From Clostridia bacterium (GTDB taxonomy: Bacteria; Bacillota; Clostridia; Oscillospirales; CAG-272), in the NCBI GenBank assembly GCA_017451975.1, contig JAFTNI010000098.1, positions 1 through 5,947 on the forward strand: a stretch of DNA of 5,947 nt. Reading direction: 5' to 3'. A program made the translations under genes and the position numbers. Every line of letters begins with the position of its first letter. Position 1 is the first letter of the stretch. Below the pieces are notes generated by a model. The model did not search any database. It was not told the DNA's origin and saw nothing but the letters and a program-made list of their open reading frames with translations. This document shows positions 1-5,941 of the stretch, piece by piece.

Positions 1-482
1 ATAATTTTCGTGCCGGGTACGTCTGCAAAGCCGTGCGCCGCGGCGCTGCCTGTATCGCCGCTTGTGGCTGTGAGCACTACGGTTTCATCGGTCACGCCGT
101 TTTTCTTCTTCGCCGCCGTAACAAGTCGGGGGAGCACGGAAAGCGCAACGTCTTTGAAAGCGCAGGTGGGGCCGTGGTAAAGCTCCAGCACGAATTTATC
201 TCCCACCTTAGCAAGCGGGGCAAATTCGCCGCTTTCGAACGTGCCGTTATATGCAAGCTCTACTATTTCTTTTATTTCTTCGTATGAAAAATCCGTAAAA
301 AACCTTGAAAGTATTTCTGTGGAAATTTCATTAGACGTCATTTTAAGCGTAGCCTCAAGGTCTATTGCGGCGAGCTCGAAGCTTTCTGGCAGAAAAAGAC
401 CGCCGTCGGGCGCTATGCCGCGCAAAACCGCCTCGGCCGATGTAGCCGTAAGGCTTTTATTTCTTGTGCTGTAATATAACAT
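1..482 (-). CDS. thrC: Threonine synthase, N-terminal third (runs off the left edge)
   Basis: Threonine synthase is a PLP enzyme that converts O-phosphohomoserine to threonine and phosphate, the last step of threonine synthesis, in the cytoplasm. The 160 complete codons visible start MLYYSTRNKS, and residues 26-32 (DGGLFLP) match the N-terminal signature of the longer E. coli/yeast-type enzymes, which are usually about 430-520 aa. So roughly one third of the gene is present; the rest lies left of base 1. Residues 104-111 (GPTCAFKD) carry the PLP-binding lysine, K110. Residues 139-145 (ATSGDTG) form the conserved phosphate/PLP-binding loop. The ATG (480-482 on this strand) is preceded by AAAAGGA (complement of 494-500) at 11-nt spacing, slightly long but the only good site. 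The gene diverges from hom. No frameshift is seen in the visible part. Confidence 0.95.
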   Translation of the reverse strand, partial: MLYYSTRNKSLTATSAEAVLRGIAPDGGLFLPESFELAAIDLEATLKMTSNEISTEILSRFFTDFSYEEIKEIVELAYNGTFESGEFAPLAKVGDKFVLELYHGPTCAFKDVALSVLPRLVTAAKKKNGVTDETVVLTATSGDTGSAAAHGFADVPGTKI

Positions 483-511
483 AATCAAAAAAATCCTTTT
501 AAATTTAAAAA

Positions 512-541
512 TTGCTATTGCTTTTTTGCTGATATTATGAT
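512..541 (+). promoter_or_regulatory. Putative hom promoter
   Basis: TTGCTA (512-517), an 18-bp spacer and TATGAT (536-541) form a plausible rightward sigma-A promoter with the start expected near 548. An alternative pairing is TTGCTT (518-523), 17 bp, TACACT (541-546). The assignment among these is uncertain because ATTGCT is tandemly repeated at 511-522. The hom ribosome binding site, GAAAGG (592-597), lies 10 nt before the ATG at 608. Confidence 0.45.
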
Positions 542-565
542 ACACTATTCGCAACAGAAATACAA
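537..565 (-). promoter_or_regulatory. Putative thrC promoter
   Basis: On the minus strand, TTGTAT (565-560) is separated by 17 bp from TATCAT (542-537), giving a sigma-A-like promoter with the start expected near 530. That leaves a leader of about 48 nt before the thrC ATG. The -35 is weak and the -10 is one base off consensus. The -10 lies almost exactly on top of the candidate -10 of the rightward hom promoter. Confidence 0.5.
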
Positions 566-607
566 GTGTTTTTGGAATAAAGACAAAAAAAGAAAGGCAA
601 AATTTTT

Positions 608-1771
608 ATGAAAATTGCAATTTTGGGCTTCGGCATCGTCGGAAGCGGCACATACGAGGTGCTTGCGAAAAGCGGTTCTTCCGTCGAAGTGAAGCGAATT
701 CTCGATTTAAGAAATATACCGGAAATAGCAGATAAGCTTACGACCGATATAAACGATATACTCAACGACGATGAAATCGAAATGGTTGTCGAAACCATGG
801 GCGGTGAGAAATACCCCTACGAATACGTTACCGCGGCTATGAAAGCGGGCAAAAACGTGGTTTCTTCCAATAAAATGCTTGTTGCCATGCACTACAAGGA
901 GCTTATAGAGCTTGCGAAGGAAAATGGCGTTGCCTTCCGCTTCACTGCGGCGGCAGGCGGTACTATCCCGTGGCTTTCCAACACGATACGCCGCACGGCA
1001 AGCGAAAAAATCCTTAAAATTCAGGCTATTATAAACGGCACTACGAACTTTATTCTCGATTCTATGCAGACGCGTGGCGCAGATTTTGCAGAGGTGCTTG
1101 CAGAAGCGCAGAACCTCGGCTATGCAGAGCGCGACCCCTCCTCCGATATCGACGGCGAGGATATCAAGTTCAAATGCTCCATTTCCTCCTCTTGCGCGTT
1201 CGGCGTTCACGTTCCTCACGAGGAAGTTAAGGTTTTCCCCTTGCGCTATATGAAAAAGAGCGATATGGAATATGCCTCTAAAATGGGTATGACCATAAAA
1301 TATATGACTTTTGCCGCGCAGAAGGAAAACGGCAAATGCGTGGCTTACGTAGAGCCTTCGTTTATTTCCGCGGCAAGCCTCGAGGCTTCTGTGCCGCTTA
1401 ACTATAATATGGTAAGCTTTTTCGGCGAATTTACGGGCAGACTTTCCTTCTATGGCCAGGGCGCTGGCAAATATCCCACCGGTGCTTCCGTTGCGGCAGA
1501 TATCATAGAGCTTACGAAAACAAAAGAATTCGGCGCAGCTTGCAGCGGCGAGGGCGAGGTTGATAACTCCGCAGAGCTTCACAGATACTACGTGCGTACA
1601 AGCAAAAAGATTGAGTGCGTTGCCGCAGTTGCCGAAACTTACGAAGCAAACGGCGAAGATTTCTGCGCTGTAACGCGCGAGCTTTCCGTAGCGGAAATGC
1701 ACGCTATAGCGGAAAAGGTAAAAGCAGAGGATGCAAGCGCATTCTTCGCGGGCATTCACGCGGAGGTTTGA
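608..1771 (+). CDS. hom: Homoserine dehydrogenase, short form
   Basis: The enzyme reduces aspartate semialdehyde to homoserine with NAD(P)H, at the branch toward threonine and methionine. The N-terminal Rossmann fold has GFGIVG at residues 7-12. The nucleotide-domain end has the typical GG (65-66) and SSNK (86-89). The catalytic domain shows INGTTNFIL (142-150), GYAERDP (171-177) and DIDGEDIKFK (180-189), where D185 and K189 align with the known catalytic Asp/Lys pair. YGQGAGKYPT (282-291) is the C-terminal signature. The protein is 387 aa, against about 430 for ACT-containing Gram-positive enzymes. After RYYVR (326-330) only about 57 residues remain, too few for a full ACT domain. Short homoserine dehydrogenases of this kind occur in Clostridia. 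Threonine feedback through a standard ACT domain is therefore doubtful (inference). It is co-directional with the PHP gene, one base apart, and divergent from thrC. Confidence 0.96.
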   Translation: MKIAILGFGIVGSGTYEVLAKSGSSVEVKRILDLRNIPEIADKLTTDINDILNDDEIEMVVETMGGEKYPYEYVTAAMKAGKNVVSSNKMLVAMHYKELIELAKENGVAFRFTAAAGGTIPWLSNTIRRTASEKILKIQAIINGTTNFILDSMQTRGADFAEVLAEAQNLGYAERDPSSDIDGEDIKFKCSISSSCAFGVHVPHEEVKVFPLRYMKKSDMEYASKMGMTIKYMTFAAQKENGKCVAYVEPSFISAASLEASVPLNYNMVSFFGEFTGRLSFYGQGAGKYPTGASVAADIIELTKTKEFGAACSGEGEVDNSAELHRYYVRTSKKIECVAAVAETYEANGEDFCAVTRELSVAEMHAIAEKVKAEDASAFFAGIHAEV

Positions 1772-1772
1772 T

Positions 1773-2606
1773 GTGAAATTTGCTATAGATCACGATTGCC
1801 ATATCCATTCTCACCTTTCGATTTGTTCCGATGACCCTGAACAAAATAATGAAAGAATACTGAAATATGCAGAGGATAATGGCTTACGTAAAATCTGCCT
1901 TACAGACCATTTTTGGGATGAAAGCCTTCCTGCACGCTGTGACTTCTATAATAAGCAGGGCTTTGAGCATATAAAAAAGGCTTTGCCTTTGCCTCAGGGT
2001 GAAAACGTGAAATTTCTTTTCGGTTGTGAAACCGAAATGGATAAAGATTTCAACGTGGGCATTTCCGAAAAGCTTTACGATAAATTTGATTTTATAATAG
2101 TTCCTACGACGCATCTTCACTTCAATGCCTTCGTTATGGAAAAAGTACTTTACGATCCGGAATACCGTGCGTACCTTTGGATAGAGCGTTTCCGTAAATT
2201 GCTGGAAAAAGATATGCCTTTTCACAAAATGGGTATAGCGCACCTTACCTGCCAGCTTATGCTTGCTGGCGAGTGGGAAAGCGGTGAGCTTGCAGGAGAA
2301 AAGAAATATCTTTCCGTGCTTCGCCTTATAGACGATAAAATATACCGCGAGCTTTTTGCAAGTGCTGCGAAAAAGGGAATCGGCATAGAGCTTAATATAT
2401 ATCCGTTTGAAAATATGGGAGAGGAAGAACGCCGCGAGGTATTACGCCCCTACCGTGCCGCCAAAGAAATGGGGTGTAGGTTCTACCTGGGAAGTGATGC
2501 CCACAAGCCCGCAGAGCTTGATGCTGCAATTCCTCGTTTTGCTGCAATTATAGATGCGCTTGAACTTAAAGAGGAAGATAAATTTCATTTTGGCGAAAAT
2601 AATTAA
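1773..2606 (+). CDS. PHP-domain metal-dependent phosphoesterase (histidinol-phosphatase-like)
   Basis: I choose the GTG at 1773, not the in-frame ATG at 1731. GGAGG (1762-1766) sits 6 nt upstream of the GTG, the protein then begins directly at the PHP fold, and the 1731 start would overlap hom by 41 bases. The product is 277 aa, close to HisJ-type histidinol phosphatases. All PHP metal-site motifs are present: DCHIH (D8, H10, H12), TDH (44-46), CETE (85-88), THLH (H114, H116), AHL (H157) and GSDAH (240-244). It should therefore be an active, probably trinuclear-metal, phosphomonoesterase in the cytoplasm. There is no signal peptide. It is translated from the hom transcript with one base between stop and start. 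The substrate is unknown. Histidinol phosphate is the default family guess, but the neighbours are threonine genes and no his gene is visible. Confidence 0.9.
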   Translation: MKFAIDHDCHIHSHLSICSDDPEQNNERILKYAEDNGLRKICLTDHFWDESLPARCDFYNKQGFEHIKKALPLPQGENVKFLFGCETEMDKDFNVGISEKLYDKFDFIIVPTTHLHFNAFVMEKVLYDPEYRAYLWIERFRKLLEKDMPFHKMGIAHLTCQLMLAGEWESGELAGEKKYLSVLRLIDDKIYRELFASAAKKGIGIELNIYPFENMGEEERREVLRPYRAAKEMGCRFYLGSDAHKPAELDAAIPRFAAIIDALELKEEDKFHFGENN

Positions 2607-2624
2607 AAAACTTTCAAAAAACTA

Positions 2625-2654
2625 TTGCACTTTTTTTATCTGTTGTAGTATAAT
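2625..2654 (+). promoter_or_regulatory. asd promoter
   Basis: TTGCAC (2625-2630), an 18-bp spacer and a perfect TATAAT (2649-2654) predict a start near 2661, about 38 nt before the asd ATG. The spacer and -10 lie inside the inverted repeat at 2635-2666. The spacer opens with a run of seven T. Confidence 0.8.
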
Positions 2655-2666
2655 ACAACAGATAAA
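2635..2666. promoter_or_regulatory. 13-bp-arm perfect inverted repeat over the asd -10: probable operator, possibly also a terminator
   Basis: The arms TTTATCTGTTGTA (2635-2647) and TACAACAGATAAA (2654-2666) are perfect reverse complements around a 6-bp centre that contains most of the TATAAT. A dimeric repressor bound here would cover the promoter from about -26 to +6, so this is most simply read as an operator for asd. For RNA coming from hom and the PHP gene, the same arms would form a hairpin followed by TTCTTTTTT (2667-2675), which resembles a weak AU-rich intrinsic terminator. I do not recognise the half-site as that of a named regulator. Confidence 0.75.
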
Positions 2667-2690
2667 TTCTTTTTTACCCATAGGAGATAA

Positions 2691-2702
2691 ATGAACGTAT
2701 GA
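2691..2702 (+). other. Three-codon leader ORF overlapping the asd start
   Basis: ATG AAC GTA TGA begins 4 nt after AGGAG (2682-2686), and its stop overlaps the asd start as ATGA (2699-2702). The same AGGAG lies 12 nt from the asd ATG, longer than ideal. Either this is chance, or ribosomes load on the minimal ORF and reinitiate on asd. Confidence 0.3.
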
Positions 2703-3700
2703 AAACTTACAATGTTGCTGTTCTCGGTGCTACGGGCGCCGTGGGCAGAGAAATGCTCAAAGTTCTTGAAGAAAGAAATTTCCCCGTAGGCGAGCTTCGC
2801 CTTCTCGCAAGCGCAAGAAGCGTTGGCAAGAAAATTGCTTTCCGCGGAGAAGAAATCGCTGTTGCCGAAGCTAACGAAAACGCTTTCGAGGGTATGGATA
2901 TAGTTCTCGGTGCGGCTACAAACGAGCTTGCAAAGAAGCTTGCCCCCGCTATTGTAAAAGCAGGCGCAGTGTTCGTGGATAACTCCAGCGCGTTCCGTAT
3001 GGATCCCAATGTTCCGCTCGTTGTTCCGGAAATCAACCCCGAAGATGCTATGAACCACCACGGCATTGTTTCCAACCCTAACTGCTCCACTATTATCACG
3101 CTCGTTGCGGTTAACGCCATAAACGGCCTTTCCCCCATCAAGAGTATGATAGCTTCCACATATCAGGCTGTAAGCGGCGCAGGCATTGGCGGTATCTACG
3201 AGCTTGAAGGCCAGGAAAAGGCTATTGTTGAGGGCGGCGATATCGTATCTGAAACTTTCCCTTACCAGATTGCAAGAAACCTTATCCCCCAAATAGGCGG
3301 CTTTGGCGATAACCTCTATACATCCGAAGAAATGAAGATGCAGAACGAAGGCAGAAAAATAATGCACCTTCCCGAGCTCAACGTTACTTGCACTTGCGTT
3401 CGCGTGCCCGTAATGCGCTCCCACTCCATTTCCGTAACCGTGTTCACGAAGGATAAGCTCACGGTTGAAGCAGTGCGCGAAGCTGTCGCCGCTGCAAAGG
3501 GCTGCAAGCTTGCAGACGCACCCGAAGCTAAGGTTTACCCCATGCCTCTCGACACAACAGATCAGGACCTCGTTTTCGTTGGACGTATCCGCGAAGACCT
3601 CACGGCAGAAAACGGCATTGCGCTCTTCTGCTGCGGCGACCAGGTCAGAAAAGGCGCGGCTACGAACGCAGTTCAGATTGCCGAGCTCTTCACAAAATAA
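2699..3700 (+). CDS. asd: Aspartate-semialdehyde dehydrogenase
   Basis: The enzyme reduces L-aspartyl-4-phosphate with NADPH to aspartate semialdehyde, feeding threonine, methionine, lysine and diaminopimelate synthesis in the cytoplasm. The protein is 333 aa, typical of the Gram-positive class. It shows GATGAVG (10-16) for NADP binding, NSSAFR (95-100), and the active-site SNPNCST (125-131) with nucleophile C129. Q156 lies in TYQAVSGAG (154-162). RVPVMRSH (235-242) carries the substrate-binding R240 and general base H242. All key residues are intact. The start at 2699 gives the canonical N-terminus directly before the Rossmann glycine loop. The gene has its own promoter and operator-like palindrome and is closed by a strong terminator, so it can be expressed separately from hom. 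Its position beside hom and thrC fits the threonine branch. Confidence 0.97.
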   Translation: MKTYNVAVLGATGAVGREMLKVLEERNFPVGELRLLASARSVGKKIAFRGEEIAVAEANENAFEGMDIVLGAATNELAKKLAPAIVKAGAVFVDNSSAFRMDPNVPLVVPEINPEDAMNHHGIVSNPNCSTIITLVAVNAINGLSPIKSMIASTYQAVSGAGIGGIYELEGQEKAIVEGGDIVSETFPYQIARNLIPQIGGFGDNLYTSEEMKMQNEGRKIMHLPELNVTCTCVRVPVMRSHSISVTVFTKDKLTVEAVREAVAAAKGCKLADAPEAKVYPMPLDTTDQDLVFVGRIREDLTAENGIALFCCGDQVRKGAATNAVQIAELFTK

Positions 3701-3712
3701 GATAATATCATT

Positions 3713-3747
3713 AAAACCGCTTTCGCAAGAAGGCGGTTTTTGCTTTT
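3713..3747 (+). terminator. Intrinsic terminator of asd
   Basis: A 12-bp stem (3713-3724 with 3729-3740, one G-T wobble) is capped by a GCAA tetraloop (3725-3728) and followed by a T-rich tract (3737-3740, then TGCTTTTTT to 3749). It begins 12 nt after the asd stop codon. Confidence 0.93.
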
Positions 3748-3824
3748 TTAGCCTTACCATTGCAAGGGAAGGGGCAGATTAATAAAAAGTAATGCTGTTC
3801 CTATAGTTTTACATTTCGCTCGTA
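3748..3824. other. Short spacer with no recognised feature
   Basis: Between the asd terminator and the next promoter I see no credible ORF, repeat or hairpin. It is included because the whole gene-free stretch 3701-4081 exceeds 300 bases. The rest of that stretch is the terminator, promoter and structured RNA listed separately. Confidence 0.6.
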
Positions 3825-3853
3825 TTGACAAAGCTCCCATTTTGTGCTAAAAT
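3825..3853 (+). promoter_or_regulatory. Strong extended -10 promoter of the structured RNA
   Basis: TTGACA (3825-3830) is a perfect -35. A 17-bp spacer ends in TGC (3845-3847, extended -10), followed by TAAAAT (3848-3853), one base off consensus. The predicted start near 3860-3861 coincides with the first base of the RNA closing stem. It is the best sigma-A match in the window, as expected for an abundant noncoding RNA or a strongly transcribed leader. Confidence 0.9.
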
Positions 3854-3860
3854 AATATTT

Positions 3861-4062
3861 GCCAAACGAACTTAATATTTACAGAGCAATTTTCGGGGTA
3901 TATTTATACCTCTTTTTCGTCATACTTGTTTTCAGTAATGAAATTTGATAAAATGCAAATTCCGTATACTGAAAGCAAGTTCATTTGGCTCTGTATAAAG
4001 TTTGTTTGGCGACGACGGGAATTTGCGTTTTTAGTGCGCTGATTCTTTCGGCGCACTTTTTA
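3861..4062 (+). ncRNA. Structured RNA, about 200 nt (6S-like rod or new class; may be a cis leader)
   Basis: Paired segments, read by eye: closing stem 3861-3873/3998-4010 (13 bp, one G-U); second stem 3880-3887/3988-3995 (8 bp); side hairpin 3895-3901/3906-3912 with loop ATTT; long stem 3924-3937/3967-3980 (14 bp, one G-U); short stem 3938-3940/3963-3965; apical stem 3942-3947/3956-3961. The tail 4018-4031 can instead pair with 3950-3963 (14 bp, one G-U). Its own promoter starts transcription at the closing stem, and a terminator ends it at about 4060. No ORF of note lies inside. The rod with an opened middle recalls 6S RNA, which binds sigma-A RNA polymerase. But the opening is lopsided (36 nt against 7) and holds a hairpin, giving a three-way junction. 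I see no T-box, lysine, cobalamin or glmS core. It could also be a leader controlling the membrane-protein gene 20 nt downstream. The RNA is likely real; its class is unknown. Confidence 0.75.
4033..4062 (+). terminator. Intrinsic terminator of the structured RNA
   Basis: AGTGCGCTGA (4033-4042) pairs with TCGGCGCACT (4048-4057), 10 bp with one T-G wobble and a 5-nt loop. A T-rich tract follows (4057-4061, then ATTTAT). It ends about 10 nt before the ribosome binding site of the next gene, so that gene would depend on read-through unless it has an unseen promoter. Confidence 0.9.
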
Positions 4063-4069
4063 TTTATAC

Positions 4070-4074
4070 GGGGG
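4070..4074 (+). promoter_or_regulatory. Unusual G-run ribosome binding site
   Basis: GGGGG lies 7 nt before the ATG at 4082. It is the only purine-rich block in position to serve the start, and differs from the AGGAG/GGAGG sites used by asd and the PHP gene. It supports the 4082 start only moderately. Confidence 0.5.
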
Positions 4075-4081
4075 TTTTTAT

Positions 4082-5941
4082 ATGGCAAAAAACGAAGGCT
4101 TACCAAAAGATTTGAAAAACTATGCGCGCGCCACATTTTGGCGTAAGAGCAGAGCATTTATAATTTCGTTTGTGCTTACAGTGCTTGCGCTGATATTTTT
4201 CGGTGACATTATTTTTCCTACCAAATATCCCGAGGCAAAGGTGATAATGTACACGGTTATCCTCACTTTGCCTTTTATTTTTACAAGATTTCCGTTTCGC
4301 GTTATAGATAGCACGTATTGCGGGATAGTAGAGGATATAGAAGTGAAAATGAGCAAAGATGCAAGACCGGCCTCTTACTCATACAAAGGCTATACGCTCT
4401 ACGATAAAGGCGCAGTGTACCTGAAAATAAGAACGCCCGACGGCAGTCTTATAAAAAGAAAGGTATACGGTGGCATAGCAAGCCTTCAGAAATACATAAA
4501 TAAATTTAATAAAGACGATGAGGTTTTCCACCTTTACGGTACGAATACCGTAGTGGTTTTGCGCGGAGAAAGAGGAACACACGTAGAGTGCCCCGTTTGC
4601 GGCGAGATAAACGAAAAAGAAAACGAGCTTTGCTGCGAGTGCGGGCATACGCTTGTGCGCGACCTTGCTTTTGCCTGGGAAGGATACGCGGTTGCCAGAG
4701 AGAAAAGGGAGGAAGAAAAGCACGAGCTACCCCCTGAGATACGCGACGAATACGTGGAAGAAAAGAAGCGAATTTACGACGATTTTGCAGAGGAAAAGAA
4801 AAAGCAGCGCACAGCGGAAAAGAAAAACGCTGAAGCGGCGAAAGAAACACCCTATGCACCGAGCGCACCACGCCCCGATTCTTATGCAGAGGCGCGGAAA
4901 AGCGCTATTCTTGCCAGAAAAATGCGCGAGGAGCAAGAGGAGAAGCTGAAAAAAGAAGAGGCGGATTTTTACGCAGATTACGATGCCGAGGTTATAAAAA
5001 GAGCGAAAGCCACCGAGGATAAAATAGAGAAGAAAGGCGAAAAGAAGAGCTTTTTTTGGGAATTTTTCTCTTATTTCGGTGTGGCTGTTCTTATAACACA
5101 CGCGGTTTCGTATATTGCAATGCCGCTTTTGGGCAACACCTTCCTGCGCGCAGAGCTGAATTTCTTCAGCCAGACACTTTTATTTTCCGTTATAATATTC
5201 TGGCAGTTTTTCGTGTTCGGCAAAAACGAGTTTCTGCATAAAAGGGTAGGAAGGAAAAAGATGCTTCTTACAGGTGTGCCAACGTTGCTTATTTATGCCG
5301 CAGCATATGCGATTTACCACGGAAGCGGGCTTTTCAGCTCGGCGCGCATTCCCGGCGACGGCATACACGCGCTCGCGCTTATAATGTGCGGTGCGGGTGG
5401 GCGCTCTGTAGGGGAGCAGCCGCTGCGCTACGATGCCGTGCACGGTTGGATTCACCCAAGCGCACCCTTTCCGCAGTTTTACCCATTTGCGCTTGCGATA
5501 TCGTTTTTGCTCAATGCGGTTTATTACATCTGGCTTATGTGGATTTCGTATAAATTCGGCATAGACGAAAGAGATGAGGAAAGGCGCGATATTCTGAAAG
5601 GAACAGACACGGTTGAAAAAAGGCAAAGAAGGCGCACCTTTGCAAAATGCTTTATTCCGTTTGTGAATTATTGCCCTATATATAGTTGGTCTTACGAATA
5701 TTGGGTAAACCCGATACCCGAAAGAAAGCTTAAATATTTCTTCCGCGGTGTTGCCCTGATTATTGCGGGAATGACGGCTATAGAGCTTCTGCGATATCTT
5801 TTCTTTATGCTTTGCAAATCTGCATTTTTGAACGGAGTGGTTTTCTACCTTTCGCTCCATCTTGTGGGATGTGTTATTTCGCTCGTGGCGTATTTTGACG
5901 ATAAAAGGCACGAAAAGCTTATGGAGAGATATAAACATTAA
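4082..5941 (+). CDS. Polytopic membrane protein with cytoplasmic zinc ribbon, function unknown
   Basis: I do not recognise this 619-aa protein. Seen from the N-terminus: a basic segment (FWRKSR, 19-24); two hydrophobic helices (about 24-45 and 54-72); a probably beta-rich domain (75-165); a CPVC-x10-CCEC zinc ribbon (C170, C173, C184, C187); a highly charged Lys/Glu-rich, probably helical linker (about 200-325) with a Pro/Ala-rich interruption near 257-266; then about six more hydrophobic helices (328-350, 362-379, 395-413, 464-488, 553-577, 582-604). Basic loops KNEFLHKRVGRKK (381-393) and KRQRRR (513-518) are predicted inside, which places both termini and the zinc ribbon in the cytoplasm (inference from the positive-inside rule). 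There is no cleavable signal peptide. The zinc ribbon may sense or tether a partner; nothing points to catalysis. It follows the structured RNA and terminator, and base use resembles the neighbouring genes. Confidence 0.85.
   Translation: MAKNEGLPKDLKNYARATFWRKSRAFIISFVLTVLALIFFGDIIFPTKYPEAKVIMYTVILTLPFIFTRFPFRVIDSTYCGIVEDIEVKMSKDARPASYSYKGYTLYDKGAVYLKIRTPDGSLIKRKVYGGIASLQKYINKFNKDDEVFHLYGTNTVVVLRGERGTHVECPVCGEINEKENELCCECGHTLVRDLAFAWEGYAVAREKREEEKHELPPEIRDEYVEEKKRIYDDFAEEKKKQRTAEKKNAEAAKETPYAPSAPRPDSYAEARKSAILARKMREEQEEKLKKEEADFYADYDAEVIKRAKATEDKIEKKGEKKSFFWEFFSYFGVAVLITHAVSYIAMPLLGNTFLRAELNFFSQTLLFSVIIFWQFFVFGKNEFLHKRVGRKKMLLTGVPTLLIYAAAYAIYHGSGLFSSARIPGDGIHALALIMCGAGGRSVGEQPLRYDAVHGWIHPSAPFPQFYPFALAISFLLNAVYYIWLMWISYKFGIDERDEERRDILKGTDTVEKRQRRRTFAKCFIPFVNYCPIYSWSYEYWVNPIPERKLKYFFRGVALIIAGMTAIELLRYLFFMLCKSAFLNGVVFYLSLHLVGCVISLVAYFDDKRHEKLMERYKH

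Noticed and set aside
497..510. 14-bp palindrome TTTTAAATTTAAAA in the thrC leader
   Set aside because: It is pure A/T with low complexity and overlaps the ribosome binding site. Such symmetry is common in AT-rich spacers.
511..522. Tandem ATTGCT repeat
   Set aside because: Only two copies of 6 bp, which is too little to call an operator or repeat element.
707..1759. Long minus-strand open frame opposite hom
   Set aside because: It has no family motifs and an atypical Cys/His/Arg-rich composition, and lies entirely antisense to a clear homoserine dehydrogenase.
1731..1772. Upstream ATG extension of the PHP gene
   Set aside because: It would overlap hom and add a non-homologous basic leader. 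The GTG at 1773 has a near-perfect GGAGG at 6-nt spacing.
2636..3760. Long minus-strand open frame opposite asd
   Set aside because: It spans the asd promoter and terminator and its protein resembles nothing. The plus strand holds an intact catalytic asd.
3861..4062. T-box, lysine, cobalamin or glmS element upstream of the membrane-protein gene
   Set aside because: None of the conserved core sequences of these families is visible, and the downstream gene is not an obvious target for them.
5180..5938. Minus-strand open frame opposite the end of the membrane-protein gene
   Set aside because: It is low in recognisable content and antisense to a continuous plus-strand gene with clear membrane helices and topology signals.
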